DNA of 64,000 bases from contig NC_053119.1 of the NCBI RefSeq assembly GCF_010015445.1, positions 9,210,050 to 9,274,049 of the forward strand. Direction: 5' to 3'. The notes beneath the pieces were generated by a model that worked only from the letters and a program-made list of their open reading frames with translations, did not search any database and was not told where the DNA came from. Below, in pieces: positions 33,202-44,902 of this stretch (position 1 is the stretch's first letter; each line of letters starts with the position of its first letter). A program made the translations under genes and the position numbers. The stretch comes from Perca fluviatilis (taxonomy: Eukaryota; Chordata; Actinopteri; Perciformes; Percidae).

Positions 33202-33870
33202 AAGGGGGTAAGCTTCGCTTCAGAACTCGAACCTCCGATGGCGCCATTTTGTTGCTACAAAGGTATCACCTCCTGTTAGCATTCCACTGACCGCCATTTT
33301 TTTTTTTACGTCACTTGACAGCGAATAACTTTACATCTGAAGCGTTTAAAGACTCTATTTGTCCATTGTTTAGTTCTAAAGAAACACAACAATGTATAAA
33401 AGCCTCAATTACCTTGTATCTCATGTTATGGCTCCGTAGCAGACGTTTCTGTAAAAATAGGCTAACGATTGTGTCATAACCAAGTGACTTACTGTCGCAC
33501 AGTAGAGGAATTACCGTATAGTACAGGAGAAGCTTGCAGGCAGTTTCGACTTACATTAGCTGTTTAGGTTTAATTACTAATGTTAACTAGCATGTTAGTT
33601 AGCAATAATTAGCCTGTGCTTATGTTATCTCCTTACATATACCTACACTCTTCGTCTCTGTAAGATTGGGAATGATTATGATTTCTCTTGGCACAGCTAC
33701 CAGAAGACTTCACACTTTCAGACACGTTGCTCACGTCACATTTACGTTGTCTCCGTCAGTTGGAGGCTGCGCAGTAAAGCAAGGTATCACCGGAAAAGTG
33801 CTTCTAATAGCCTTCACTGGTCTCCGTCCAGAGACACGGGATCTATTAGTCCATTATATATATGTCAATG
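33202..33870 (+). mobile_element. Repeat 'B', copy 2
   Basis: It aligns with copies 1 and 3 from AAGGGGGTAAGC through to GTCAATG and is 669 bp long. The left flank is ATTGTACCC (33193-33201). The right flank is GTTGTACCA (33871-33879), matching at 7 of 9 bases. A perfect ATTGTACCC reappears at 34728-34736 after a second element, suggesting that another transposon landed in or beside the right-hand duplication. The 80-codon frame of copies 1 and 3 is frameshifted here. Confidence 0.75.
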
Positions 33871-33879
33871 GTTGTACCA

Positions 33880-34727
33880 AAGAATTTCTAACATAGGAAG
33901 AAGTTCCACTCCCTCGTTACTTCCGGCTTCTGAACTGGTTGCAGTTCCACCAGAGCTCCATATAGGGGGCGCTCACAGGCCAGTGCAGAATGAATGGGGC
34001 TCTATGGAGCTATACCCCTCAAAATCCACTTTTCTCAGGATATAATTTTTTGTCTAGTAATTTGAATTTTGCATTCGAAAGGGGAGGCTAAAAAAATACA
34101 CACTGTTGTGTGTTAGATTTTTTAAAGTCACTCCTTTTGCTTTTTTCTTAAAAAAGCCTTTTAAAATGTCAATGACGTCATACACATATACGGCCAGAGA
34201 TACTGCTTTACGGCAAGCTCTGAGTCGCTTCCTTGGTTCTCTCGAGGCATCGACAACACAGCTAACAGGTTTGGCTCTCCCTGTTAATACATGTGCTAGA
34301 AAGAGGTTTGCTGATGTTTTAAAGACCACACCGAAATATTCACTCTGATATTCAGGCTCTGCTTCGGATGCCGTCAAGCGGGATCTCCGATCGTAATCAC
34401 TCCTTCACTGACCAATCAGCATTCATTAGCAGAATGCTAGCGTGTTATGGGCCACAACGACTCACCCTGTAAGAAATCAAAAGGACATAAGTACTCGTTC
34501 ATTCAACTTTCGACCTATAACCCATGTTGAACTTGCAAAAACTACAATAAAATCTGAGGTTTCTCAACGACAATCAGGCGAAAGAGACAAATTTAGCCGT
34601 CTAGCTCCATAGAGTCCCATTCATTTTGCACTGGACCGCGATCACCCCCAGTGGAACTCTGGTGGAACTGCAACCAAAATCCGGTACAATGGGGCTGAAT
34701 AGGGAGTGGAACGGTAGACCGGCTTTG
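33880..34727. mobile_element. Fold-back element 'C' with about 110-base inverted arms
   Basis: Arms at 33903-34012 and 34603-34712 are inverted copies with scattered mismatches. Both hold TTCCACTCCCT, TTGCAGTTCCACCAGAG and CTCTATGGAGCT on the corresponding strand. The outer ends may extend to CAAAG motifs at about 33878 and 34727, next to (A/G)TTGTACC on both sides. Internal frames do not resemble a transposase. Confidence 0.75.
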
Positions 34728-36767
34728 ATTGTACCCAGGGCAGAGCATTCCCACCACCTGTTGTCACTCGTGAAAAATACATTTCTACTTTGTTCATCAA
34801 AATGAATGTGATTGTTTACATTGTTGCTTGTTTTTGCCCTGTTTTATGCAACCGTAAACATAATTCATTGTTAAAAAAAATAACCGAAAAATGGCCATTT
34901 TGAGTTATTTTAGCAAAATTGGAGCAATATAACACAAAAAATAGTCATATGGTGTGTCTCAAATCGCGCACTTCTGTACTTATACTAGCTATTTGAGTAC
35001 ACTCAAAATGTCACTCGTCAAAGTGTGGTCAATGCAGTGCACTACAAGTACCCGGATGGTGCACTCACAACGGTCAAAAGTTGAGTGTGGATCGATGGAC
35101 ACTTTCCACACTCAACGGTCGCCATCTTGGCTACGTAGCGGAGCTAACAAAAGGTGAAAAACTTTCGATAATGGCGGCCGAATAAGCGACAGCGAGACCC
35201 AAATGTAAGTTCAACATTAGTCTTTTTGTTATACTTGTTTAACATATAAGCCACCTGTTTATGTATATTTGGTTAATTTTGCAGTCGGTGATGATTTTTG
35301 TACCGCGAATTATAACATTTATTTGTACCGTAATTTGACGTGCTATCAAGCTAGCTTTAGCTAACCTTAGCTAGCTAACAGCGGCGAAGTTACCGGTACT
35401 TTTAGCGTTATACTCTTTGGTTTAACCACTGGCAAATATGTTATAACCTAGCTAACATTACATGTGTTGTGGTATACATTTGTTTGTTTTAAACTATCAT
35501 CCTCACTGTAGACGATTTTAGCGTTAGATGTGTGATCTTGTAAATATACATTAATCTGCGAGCGTTAGTAGTAATGTTACAGTACGTTAATGTATGCTAT
35601 GTTATATCATATTAACAGTGCTGTTTCTGTCCTGATCTGACTTATATAATCGTTAGGGACTCGGACGTGGGGAGGAGAGAGAGGATTTCCCTGCTGGTCT
35701 TGTGGACAGCACGGTGCACAGTGGCCCGGGGCAGAGCAAAGGCTCTGGCTAAACCACGATCAGATGTACCGCTGGCGAGCCAGAAGAGGAAGACTAGGGC
35801 CTCGATGACGGGTCACACGCCGTGCCGAGGATGTACCGTTAAAGGATCCCCCTGGAGAGTTTGGAGTCCACCCTCCTATCACTTTCCCCATCAAAATACA
35901 GGGCCAGAAATGAATAGAACAATAATAAATAATTTAAATGTCTATTGGGTTGCCTCTGCTTTCACTCTTGTATTGTCACTGTAATTAATAGCTATTGCAA
36001 TAAACACCCTTATATAAACATATACTAATAATCTTTGCTTGTGTAGCTCCTTGATCACGTCACCTACCCTCGGGAACAGTTCAAAGTTTAAGAGGCCTTT
36101 TAGGACACTAAGGGATCAGAAGATGAGTTATATACACTGGCACTAGGCCATGCAAGGCCTTGTATGTGATTAATTGTAGCTTAAAATGACTTTGGCAGCC
36201 AGTGTAATGAAGCCAAAATTAGATGATGTGTGAAAAACGTCTTTTTTTCTGGTCAGTAGTCTGGCTGCTGAATTTTGTACAATTTGGTGCTGTTCAGTAG
36301 CTCGACTGTAAGCAAATCCTCACAATAATCGAGGCATGAGGGTATAAAAGCACATCATTCTCTCTGTGGTACTAAATAACACAATTTTATCACATTTTCT
36401 TCTAATTATCGGTATTCTAAGTGGATAAAACGTGACTGAACTAATGTGTTCATGGACGATAATCAGGACCTCTGTCTTGTCAGGATTTGATTTTTAAATG
36501 TTATGGCACATCCAGTCTTTTATATCATCTAAGCAGCTAAGGAGTGAAGCCTACTTGTTAATGTCAGTTGACTTTCCATACTAAGGTATGGAAAGAGATG
36601 TTGTGGTAGTGGATAATAGGTACGTGTAGCATGTAGAGAGTAAATACAACAGGTCCCAGAATTGTTCCTTGTGGTACTCCATGTTTGAGCAGTTTGGCAA
36701 GTAAATTCGCCAACAAAAAGTATTTCATGTAGGTTAAATATGAAGAAAACCAATCTAGAGCAGTACC
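34728..36767. other. Intergenic, likely old DNA-transposon sequence
   Basis: The phrase CAAATCGCGCACTTC occurs at about 33092 and again, in the same orientation, at about 34963, so a repeat family is present twice. The stretch 34950-36000 contains GC-richer patches and a 105-codon open frame (35667-35984) with no recognisable domain. I do not support a gene. Confidence 0.4.
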
Positions 36768-36845
36768 GCGAAGAAGCCCACTACTGTCGTTTGTTAAAGG
36801 AATAGTGCGAAGAAGCCCACTACTGTCGTCTGTTAAAGGAATAGT
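36768..36845 (+). repeat. Tandem duplication of 39 bases
   Basis: Two units at 36768-36806 and 36807-36845 differ at a single base (CGTTTG versus CGTCTG). The end of each unit, TTAAAGGAATAGT, is also the first 13 bases of the MITE that starts at 36833, so the duplication copied the host-MITE junction. Confidence 0.93.
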
Positions 36846-37177
36846 TCAACAATTTGGAAAATACACTTATCAACTTCTTGCAGAGATTTAGATGAGAAGA
36901 TTGATTCGACTCTCATGCCTGTACACTAAATATGAAGCTAGAGCCAGCCGGCGCTTAGCTTTGGTAGTAACAAAATCCAGCACCTCTTGTCATCACCGTG
37001 AGGTTGCCAGGCAACCAACATTGACAAAAAATAATCAAGTACCTAACCTGTCATTTTTATGATATATAACCTCTCATCTAATCAAATCATCTCTAGCATT
37101 ATCATTAACAGACCTCATCTACCTCTCAGCAGGAGATGGAAGAAGCATATTTCCCAAACGCCCAACTATTCCTTTAA
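36833..37177. mobile_element. MITE with TTAAAGGAATAGTT inverted ends
   Basis: The left end reads TTAAAGGAATAGTTCAAC. The right end, read on the minus strand, starts TTAAAGGAATAGTTGGGC, and similarity continues into ATTTGGAAAATA versus TTTGGGAAATA. The interior holds GATGAGAAGATTGATTCGAC and AAATATGAAGCTAGAGCC, words I recall from an abundant fish repeat. It is 345 bp and non-coding. Confidence 0.8.
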
Positions 37178-38429
37178 TAAGAATCGTGTGATTATCGAAA
37201 ACACTTCAGTTGGCAACAAGCAGCGATAAACAATAGCAAGAAAGGCAAAACATCTAAAAACAGAACAATGCATATACATATATCATACAATGACTAATCA
37301 AACTGAAAATGGCAAAAAATAAAAAAAAAAAAAAAATAAAAGTTGTATCTTCCCGTAAACACATTTGCAATTTATTAATCATTTTATAACAGCTCAAATT
37401 AGATTATCTTATCCAGCCTAAAAAAATGTACTTTCTAATATGCAGCTCTCAGGGAATAACACGTCCCAGCTTTTTTTTCAACACAAGATCCACCTGCCTT
37501 GGGCACTGAGAATCTAAAGCAATAAAGCAGACTTGAACAAGCTCAGCATGAATCTAATATCACTTGAGCCGATACGGGGAGCTACTTGAGTCTCCGAGCT
37601 GCCGTTATTGCCAGTTTTATTTCCCTCGCTCCCTCTTACAAGCTGCGAGATGCCTGCACACTGAAAAAGGCGGCAATGAGTAATGGAATAAGGAATAGTG
37701 TGTACAATTTTGATGACATGCACCTCAAAAAGCCTGCAGCCAGCAGCACAAACATTCACCAACCCTGCAGAAGGCAGCATCTGTCCACTCCAGTCAGAGA
37801 GTACAGGGATAGAAACATTCTGGCAAGTACAAGGCATGGTCTTCTTAGTATGAATATGAAATATCTCCTGCTATTCTTAGAAGTGGATGGGGAGGGTGTT
37901 GCTAAATATAGCCAGATCGTTTTGTGCCTGCCATTCTATTTTTACACACGCCGAGGCCTTCCTGGGCTGTTCTGGTCTTTTCTTAGACTATTACATAATA
38001 AATACATTTTAAGGCATGATGCAATAATTGAGAGTTAGACCCAGAATTAAGTATTCCATCATCCAATCATGTGTAATGATGATTAAAAAAAGGATGAGAC
38101 AGATTTAGAGGGTTTTGATGCACGGTGTGTTGTAAGAATTTCTGTGAAGCAGTTTGGCTGTTTTTGCAAAAATAAAAACAGACTAATGTGTGCTGGAATC
38201 TTGACAGGATTAAACAGCCCAAAGGACAGTTTGTCAGGTAGGGCGGTAGGTGCGCCCTACGACGCAGCTTGATTGGTTGGGGTTAGGCATTGAGTGGTTA
38301 AGGTTAGGATAGTCGATTAGTCAGGGGATAGGACCTGAACAAATCGGGTTACGTTACCTTGCGTAAGCATGGACGCCTGGCCAATAGTAGCGTGTGAATG
38401 CTATGGAAGGGCGGGCCTTGCGTGGGTTC
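37178..38429. other. Intergenic, no gene recognised
   Basis: It contains an A-rich run near 37318-37340 and a GGTTAGG-rich patch at about 38280-38310. A 150-codon open frame at 37586-38038 has no recognisable motif or splice context. Confidence 0.4.
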
Positions 38430-39096
38430 AAGGGGGTAAGCGAACGTCTGGCAAGCATAGCTCCTATGGCGCCATTTTGATGCTAACAAGCACTCACCCG
38501 CGGGTTAGCATTCCATTGACTGCCATTCATTTTGACGTCACTTCGACAGTGTATAGCTTTACATCTGAATTGTTAAAGACTTTATTTGTCCATTGTTTAT
38601 TTCTAAAGAAACACAACAATGTATAAAATGCTCCATTACCTTGTATCTCACGTTATGGCTCCGTAGCAGACGTTTTTGTAAAAATAGGCTAACGATTGTG
38701 TCATAACCACTGTACTTACTGTCGCATAGTAGAGGAATTACCGTATAGTACAGGAGAAGCTCTCAGGCAGTTTCGACTTACATTAGCTGTTTAAGTTTAA
38801 TTACTAACGTTAACTAGCATTTTAGTTAGCAATAATTAGCCTGTGCCCATGTTATCTCCTTACATATACCTACGCTCTCTGTCTCTAGATTGGGAATGAT
38901 TGAGATTTCTCTTGGCACAGCTACCAGAAGACTTCACACTTACAGACAGGTTGCTCACGTCACATTTACGTCGTCTCTCTCATTTGGAGGCTGTGCAGTA
39001 ACGCTCAGCGCTCACCGGAAAAGTGCTTCTAATATCCTTCACTGGTCTCCGTCCAGAGACACGAGATCTGTTGGTCCAGTTTATATACTGTCTATG
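38430..39096 (+). mobile_element. Repeat 'B', copy 3, 9-bp duplication
   Basis: A 667-bp copy running from AAGGGGGTAAGC to ACTGTCTATG, flanked by perfect CGTGGGTTC at 38421-38429 and 39097-39105 (10 bases if the adjoining G is counted). Together with copy 1 this fixes both ends of the family. Confidence 0.85.
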
Positions 39097-39624
39097 CGTG
39101 GGTTCCATAATAACGCTTCGGGGAGACATGTCAACTTAAGTATGCAGAAGTAACAATATTAAAGAGGTAAAACGCTTATTTTCAGCATTAAAATATGCGC
39201 CTTGGGACGGTTAACATTCACTGCTCGTATCATATAGTTTAGAAACAAGCCTGCCCGGTCTCTGCGTCTGTGATGTCGCACAGATGTACAGCTCCATCAA
39301 GATTCAATTGGCAGAAATAGAAAATGCAAATGTGACAGTGCCATGGAGGATTTTCTTGAGACGTGGCTCTGTTTCGGAGCTTATATAATCTTTATTCAGA
39401 TCAGTGTAAACGCCTGAATGCATATTTTTAACAAAGCCAATGTGAACGCGAAATACTGTCAACAAAGCAGCATAATGAAAAGGGGGGATTTTGAGTTTAG
39501 ATTGTTTGTTTTGTATATTAGACAAAGGTTTGCCAGTGTTAACAAATTTACAATTACAAATTGAGCTGCCTTTTAAGCACTTGGTATAAGTATTTTAACT
39601 GCTTAAATTTAATAATATTAAAGC

Positions 39625-39686
<62 letters not shown>

Positions 39687-41374
39687 CAATGAATTGAATG
39701 ACTTAGTAGGCTGTTGTAAAAGGAGTCACTAGTAGAGTTCTGCATGGGGCTTAAACTAAGACCCAAACCCGAACCCTATAGCCGCTCCTTTCAGACCTGA
39801 CCCGACTAAACCCGCCTGGTACTGCCGAATTTGAACTCCAGCTTCTTTTGTTATTTCTTCTTCAAACAGAAAGTGAAATGGTTGCTTTGAAATGTCTTTC
39901 TCACAGAGCTAAAAAATGATTTGTGTTGATAACTTGCTAAACATAATTGTGAAGATATGATCAGCACTGATATGTGTAAACTATGATAATGGCAATCTAA
40001 AATATCAACATCCTGATAATTTTGGTAGCCTCAACAGTGTCAGCCAACATTCATTATTCAATACAAGAGGCAGATGATAAGCTAATAGTTTAGGAAGTTC
40101 AGCCGCATGTCACGATGCATTTTAAATCAGAGGTTACTCTTACTTTTTCACCAGTGAGAGAAAATGTCACCTCCTGGCTCTCTCTCTGCTCTCATTATGT
40201 CAATTGTTCACACCCAATGTTGAAAGTTATTCTCAGGATGAAGAAAAGTTGATGCATCAGTTAAACTTCAGTGCTCAGTCATGAAAGGATCAAATTGAGA
40301 ACGCTGATATCTAAATGGGAAAGATTTTTGCCTTACAAAAGGAAGTCACTGTTGACTGACTTCTCCTTGCTTCTGTCATTTGACCACCAAATCATCTTTT
40401 CTCTCTCGTACAGCAGTTTTTATTGACAGAACAAAATCTAAAATACAGATCAAAACAACTGATTGTGTTTTGGCACACGCTCTGTAATGTCTAAGCTATG
40501 TGCAAAATGAGATGAACAAGTGAGCAATAAATGATTAATGGTCAATTTACTGGTGGGCCTCTGAAATATTGAGAGAGAGCTCAGCCATGAAATGCAATGT
40601 AAATGGATCTATTTATAGTGTAGCAGAGGAAGTCATGTGGAACAAGCTAGTAGGGGGTGCCTTGTTCATATAGCTTTTAGAGGCAAATGACAGGGGAGGG
40701 AAAAAAACACACTTTACACCCACATTTGCATGTAAAGCCACTTTCCATCGCGACATTAAACTTTTAGACACACACAGCAGGAAAAGTGATAAATAATTTC
40801 CACATTGAGAAAGATGGAAAGCCCCAGCTCAACTCCCACGTCACCTGCAGCCTCCCACTCCTATTAAACCCCTCCCTCCCTTCCCACTTTGTCTCATGGG
40901 ATTGTTTGGAAGTGAAAAGAAATTGAAGTGACATGTTAAAACCCTCTTTTTATTAATTCTGAGGGCAGAGAATAGGGTGTCACAGCAGCTGGTGGGAGCT
41001 GAGGCTGTGTGATGCACATTCTGATATTAGCCAGCGGATATCAGGATAAATAAACACAAAACCTAAAATCCTAACAAGTCATAAAATATGATTGTTTTTG
41101 CACCACTGGGGATGAACGGTAGACTGTGTCCTTATCACTCTCCCTTTTACTACATTATCAAGTACGAAAAGTTGGTGTAATGGTTAACATATATTACAAG
41201 AACCATGTGATATATACTATCCATTCACTACGTATATGTGGTTGACTGGGTGTTTGATTGTAGTATGCTGTGTTTGAAAATGTAGTCAATGATCTGTAGC
41301 TAATTTCTCAAGTCTATAATAAGAAACATACGTATACCTTTAAGCTGTAATTAAATTTAATAATATCATATATA
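39097..41374. other. Intergenic with a (TA)n tract at 39627-39683
   Basis: No exon or RNA gene is supported. The clear structure is a pure TA run of about 57 bases. The remainder is AT-rich unique-looking sequence. Confidence 0.5.
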
Positions 41375-41690
41375 GGGCTGCAACTAGCGAGTATTTTCAT
41401 TAAAGATGAATCTGCCTATTATTTTCTTGATTACTCGTTTGTCTTCGAAATGTCCATCACAATTTCCCGAGGTGCTGTTTTCAAACGTATTGTTTTGTCC
41501 GACCAACAATCCAAAACCCAAATATATTCATTTTACAATGATATGAAACAGTGAAAAGCAAAAATATATATAAGAAACTGGTACCAGCAAGCATGTTTGG
41601 TATTTCTGCTTGAAAATCGACTCACAATTAACAATTCAAACAATTAATCAATTATCAAATTAGTTAATTGACCAACCCTTGCAGCAGTCT
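41375..41690 (+). mobile_element. MITE with GGGCTGCAAC ends, copy 1
   Basis: It starts GGGCTGCAACTAG and ends near CCTTGCAGCAG. Inside are TTGTCCGACCAACAATCC, TCATTTTACAATGATATGAA and TTTCTGCTTGAAAATCGAC. A diverged copy in the opposite orientation lies at about 47366-47655, which supports the repeat call. Confidence 0.7.
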
Positions 41691-41959
41691 TCATGATGTA
41701 TAGTTTTGTAAGTAGTTCCCCACTCACTCGTACTCGCCAACTCTAATAATAACACAAAAAAAACCTCACTGGGTGATCAATAATTTAAGATTTGGGGTAA
41801 TTCCAGCCTGCTGGAATATGATGTCACTCACTGTAGCCATAAATGGTGTGTATTATTACTGCGTGGTACCCTGTATACTGTAGAAGTTTGGTAGTGCACT
41901 GCCATCTACTGGCTACTGTGTCCACATGCACCTTCATTAATTGCTGTTATACCGGCTTC

Positions 41960-42310
41960 TACTCTTCTGGTTTCAGGCTTTCCTCGAGATGTTGGAACAT
42001 GGCTGCAGGGATTTGCCCCCATTCAGCCACAAAGCATTAGTGAAGTCAAAATCTGATTTGGTGATAAGTTCTGGCTCGCGGTCGGATTTCCAGATCATTC
42101 CAAAATGTGCTGGATCGGTTTGAGGTCAGGGCTCTTTGCAGGCCAGTCAAGTTCTTCTACACCAAAGTATTTCTTTATGGAGCGGACTTTGTCATGTCAA
42201 AACAGAAAAGACTCTTCCGCAAAACTGTTGGCGCAAAATTTGCAAGTACACTTATCTTGTAACATAACAAAAAAAGATTTCCCTTTATTGAAACTAAGGG
42301 GCCTATAGCC
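41960..42310 (-). pseudogene. Degenerate Tc1-like transposase fragment
   Basis: Read on the minus strand, about 42181-42110 encodes GVEELDWPAKSPDLKPI. This is recognisable as the Tc1-family motif around the third catalytic residue (usually DWPAQSPDLNPIE); here the glutamate position reads Gln. Downstream pieces resemble the end of the transposase but are broken by stops and frameshifts. No inverted terminal repeat was found. Confidence 0.65.
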
Positions 42311-43452
42311 TAACCCTGAGTGGAGGTTTCTGGCACAACTTCCCCTAAACAAAACTCCAACAACACTTGTAGTATATAGAACATTATTGTTGTAAGACCC
42401 TGATGAAGGCCACAAGCTGAATAATGTTGGTCATAAAATAAAGTTGTTTTATATACTAAAAGTGTTGCTGGAGTTCAGACCTCTATAGCCTGACCCACCC
42501 ATCAAATCTGAACCATACAGGTCTGCTTATCAGACAGTTTTAAATCTTGCTAAATGAATGTATTCCTGTGTTATGTTGCTATATCTAGAATTGTCTAAAA
42601 GTTGTTAGTAATTAGTCAACTACTGGAGAACCATGGAGTTTTCCACCTAACATATTGTCGACCTGTTTCATCCAAGTAAATATTCCTTAAAAGAGGGGCG
42701 GAGCCAGACGTTGTCAACAGTCAGGCTCAGCCCAAACCTAGAGGGATCCAGGGGCATGCTCCCCTGGGGGGGGGGGTTATTTCCCATTTACAGCAGCTAT
42801 ATGCACATATTTTCCTACTTCTTAAGCTAAAGTCTCTTTAAAAAGCCTCTTGGATCAGCTGGAAAATTCATCGTCGCAAAGTTGAAAACAGGGCTGATTT
42901 TCTGACACCATGAAAAGCTGACTTTTAAGAGATAAGTGGTTCTCACAGGACAGCGACACTACAAACATATGATGATTTAAGGATACCGAAAGGAGTTAAA
43001 ATTAGCACAACCTTAAACTACTGTACAGCAGCAAAATGCAACATACACATTAAATATTATTAATGCAGCAGTAATATGAATCCAGAAACATCAAATATAA
43101 TAGTAAAAGAATGACCCAGATCATTTTACTGCACAATGCCTACTTTTACTTTTCATACTATGGGTACATTTTGCTGATAAGGCTTACATATTTTTACCTA
43201 AGTAAAGTTTTGAATGCAGTACTTTTACTTTTAGTGCGGTATTTTCACAGAGTGATATTAGTACATTTACTGAAGTAAAGGATTTGAATACTTCTTCTAC
43301 CACTTGTAACTAATTGACTTAAGTAAGGAAAGAATCGTTGGAAACTTCCACCATCTGCAGCTGGACAAATAAAACAAAGCTTAATCAGCAACTTCGTCAC
43401 TCAAAATAACTCTTTTTCCAGACAGGAGTGCTGCGTGATTATCAGCAGAGTA
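42311..43452. other. Upstream region of the carboxypeptidase gene, with a dispersed repeat
   Basis: At about 43110-43312 lies a minus-strand copy of a repeat rich in AAGTAAAAGTA words. Related copies lie at about 46160-46400 and 51130-51260. A run of about 10 G lies at 42766. No exon is supported before 43537. Confidence 0.5.
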
Positions 43453-43486
43453 TGGGAACAGACCACCTGTCACCTGAGGGTATTAA
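43453..43486 (+). promoter_or_regulatory. Candidate pancreatic promoter elements (E-boxes, TATA-like)
   Basis: Two CACCTG E-boxes at 43464-43469 and 43471-43476 follow a TGGGAA at 43453-43458. A TATA-like TATTAA lies at 43481-43486, about 50 bases before the start codon. The acinar factor PTF1 binds an E-box (CACCTG) plus a TC-box (TTTCCC) near exocrine pancreas genes. The layout is reminiscent, but the relative orientation is not the textbook one. Inference only. Confidence 0.4.
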
Positions 43487-43536
43487 GAGACTAGAAAAAC
43501 AGAGGCCAGACTCAACAGTCTGGAGATACAGACAAG

Positions 43537-44810
43537 ATGAGAGGCCTCTGGCTGCTGCTGGTGGTTGTGGCTGCGGCCACAGCTGAGAGGGTCTTCATTG
43601 GGTAAGTTAATCTGTGCACAGTGCAAAAACACACATGCACTTTGGTTTTATCTGTTTGTTTGTTTTTAAGCTTGCCTCTCATGTTGAAATTCATAGCTTT
43701 TGTGTTTGGTGTAACTGACACAGACGTCGTTAAGATTCTTATTTTATAAAGAATATATAGAATTTTTTTTTAAAGCCAGCCAGGGGGTTTCAATACTTTA
43801 CTCTGCAGAATGTTTTTGTAACAGTTCATCTTTTTTTTTCTTCTTACTTATATCTTGCAGATTCCATCCTCTTCTTTTACCGGATATATGTCATGTTTTT
43901 TATTTATGTATTTTATGTTTTGCATTATAACATTTCATGATGAGTCTTGACTTTTGCATTACTTGTTTTGTTGCATTTCTTTCTAGCAAAATACCTGAAA
44001 ACATGTGACAATACACCCGTTTCTGATTTTGATTCTTATTCAAGAATACCACAATCTTTTTTATATGAAAAGGGGCACTCCAATCGACATTTGTGGCATC
44101 TGACAACCATCTCCAATAGTCAGGAAAGATAGAAATAAACCCAAACTTGCTTTGATGCAGAGTGTAAACTTTGCTGCTGCTCTAGAAATTTTATGAGAAA
44201 ATGTTTAATGCAGTTAACACAGTAAAACATGAAAGGGTGTTTTTGGAATTATAAAGTGCATTTGCTCACACAAATAAATAACTGTTATACCAGAATAAAC
44301 TTAATTTGGAGTCCATGAACCTCAGTGTGCCATTTAGTTTAGGAGAACATGCAGTCTTAGTCATTAAATAAAAGTATTTAGAGACTTGATTAGGTGTTTT
44401 TCCCTCCCTTCGATGCCTTTCAACGAGCATGTCAAATAACTACCCAAGTACATTTGTATTCAACGGGCAGAAAATGACTAGGTGTTTTGTTTAGAGAAAG
44501 ATTAAATCATAATAAGAGTCGTATCAAAGGGATCGGAGCGGGAATCATGGGTCTGGGTACTAAGTGTTCTGCATGATTAATTGCTTTTTACATTGGTAAG
44601 CAGTGAATTAAATCTTCCTCTGCTGCTGAACTCACTGTTGCCTTGCCTTGAATAAGAGCATCAACTAAAAACCTAAAATATAAATAATGATGCTCAGACT
44701 CTGAAATTAATTTCTTCTTCCAGAGATCAGGTCATCAGGGTCAATGTGCAGTCTGAGGAACAGATCCAACTCCTGCAGGCTCTGGAGAATCAACAGGAGT
44801 GGGAGGTACG

Positions 44811-44902
<92 letters not shown>

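Noticed and set aside
35667..35984. Arg-rich 105-codon frame in GC-richer intergenic sequence
   Set aside because: No recognisable domain, and surrounding sequence looks like a transposon relic; not enough to call a gene.
37586..38038. 150-codon open frame in the intergenic region
   Set aside because: No domain, no promoter or splice context and no family resemblance; consistent with chance.
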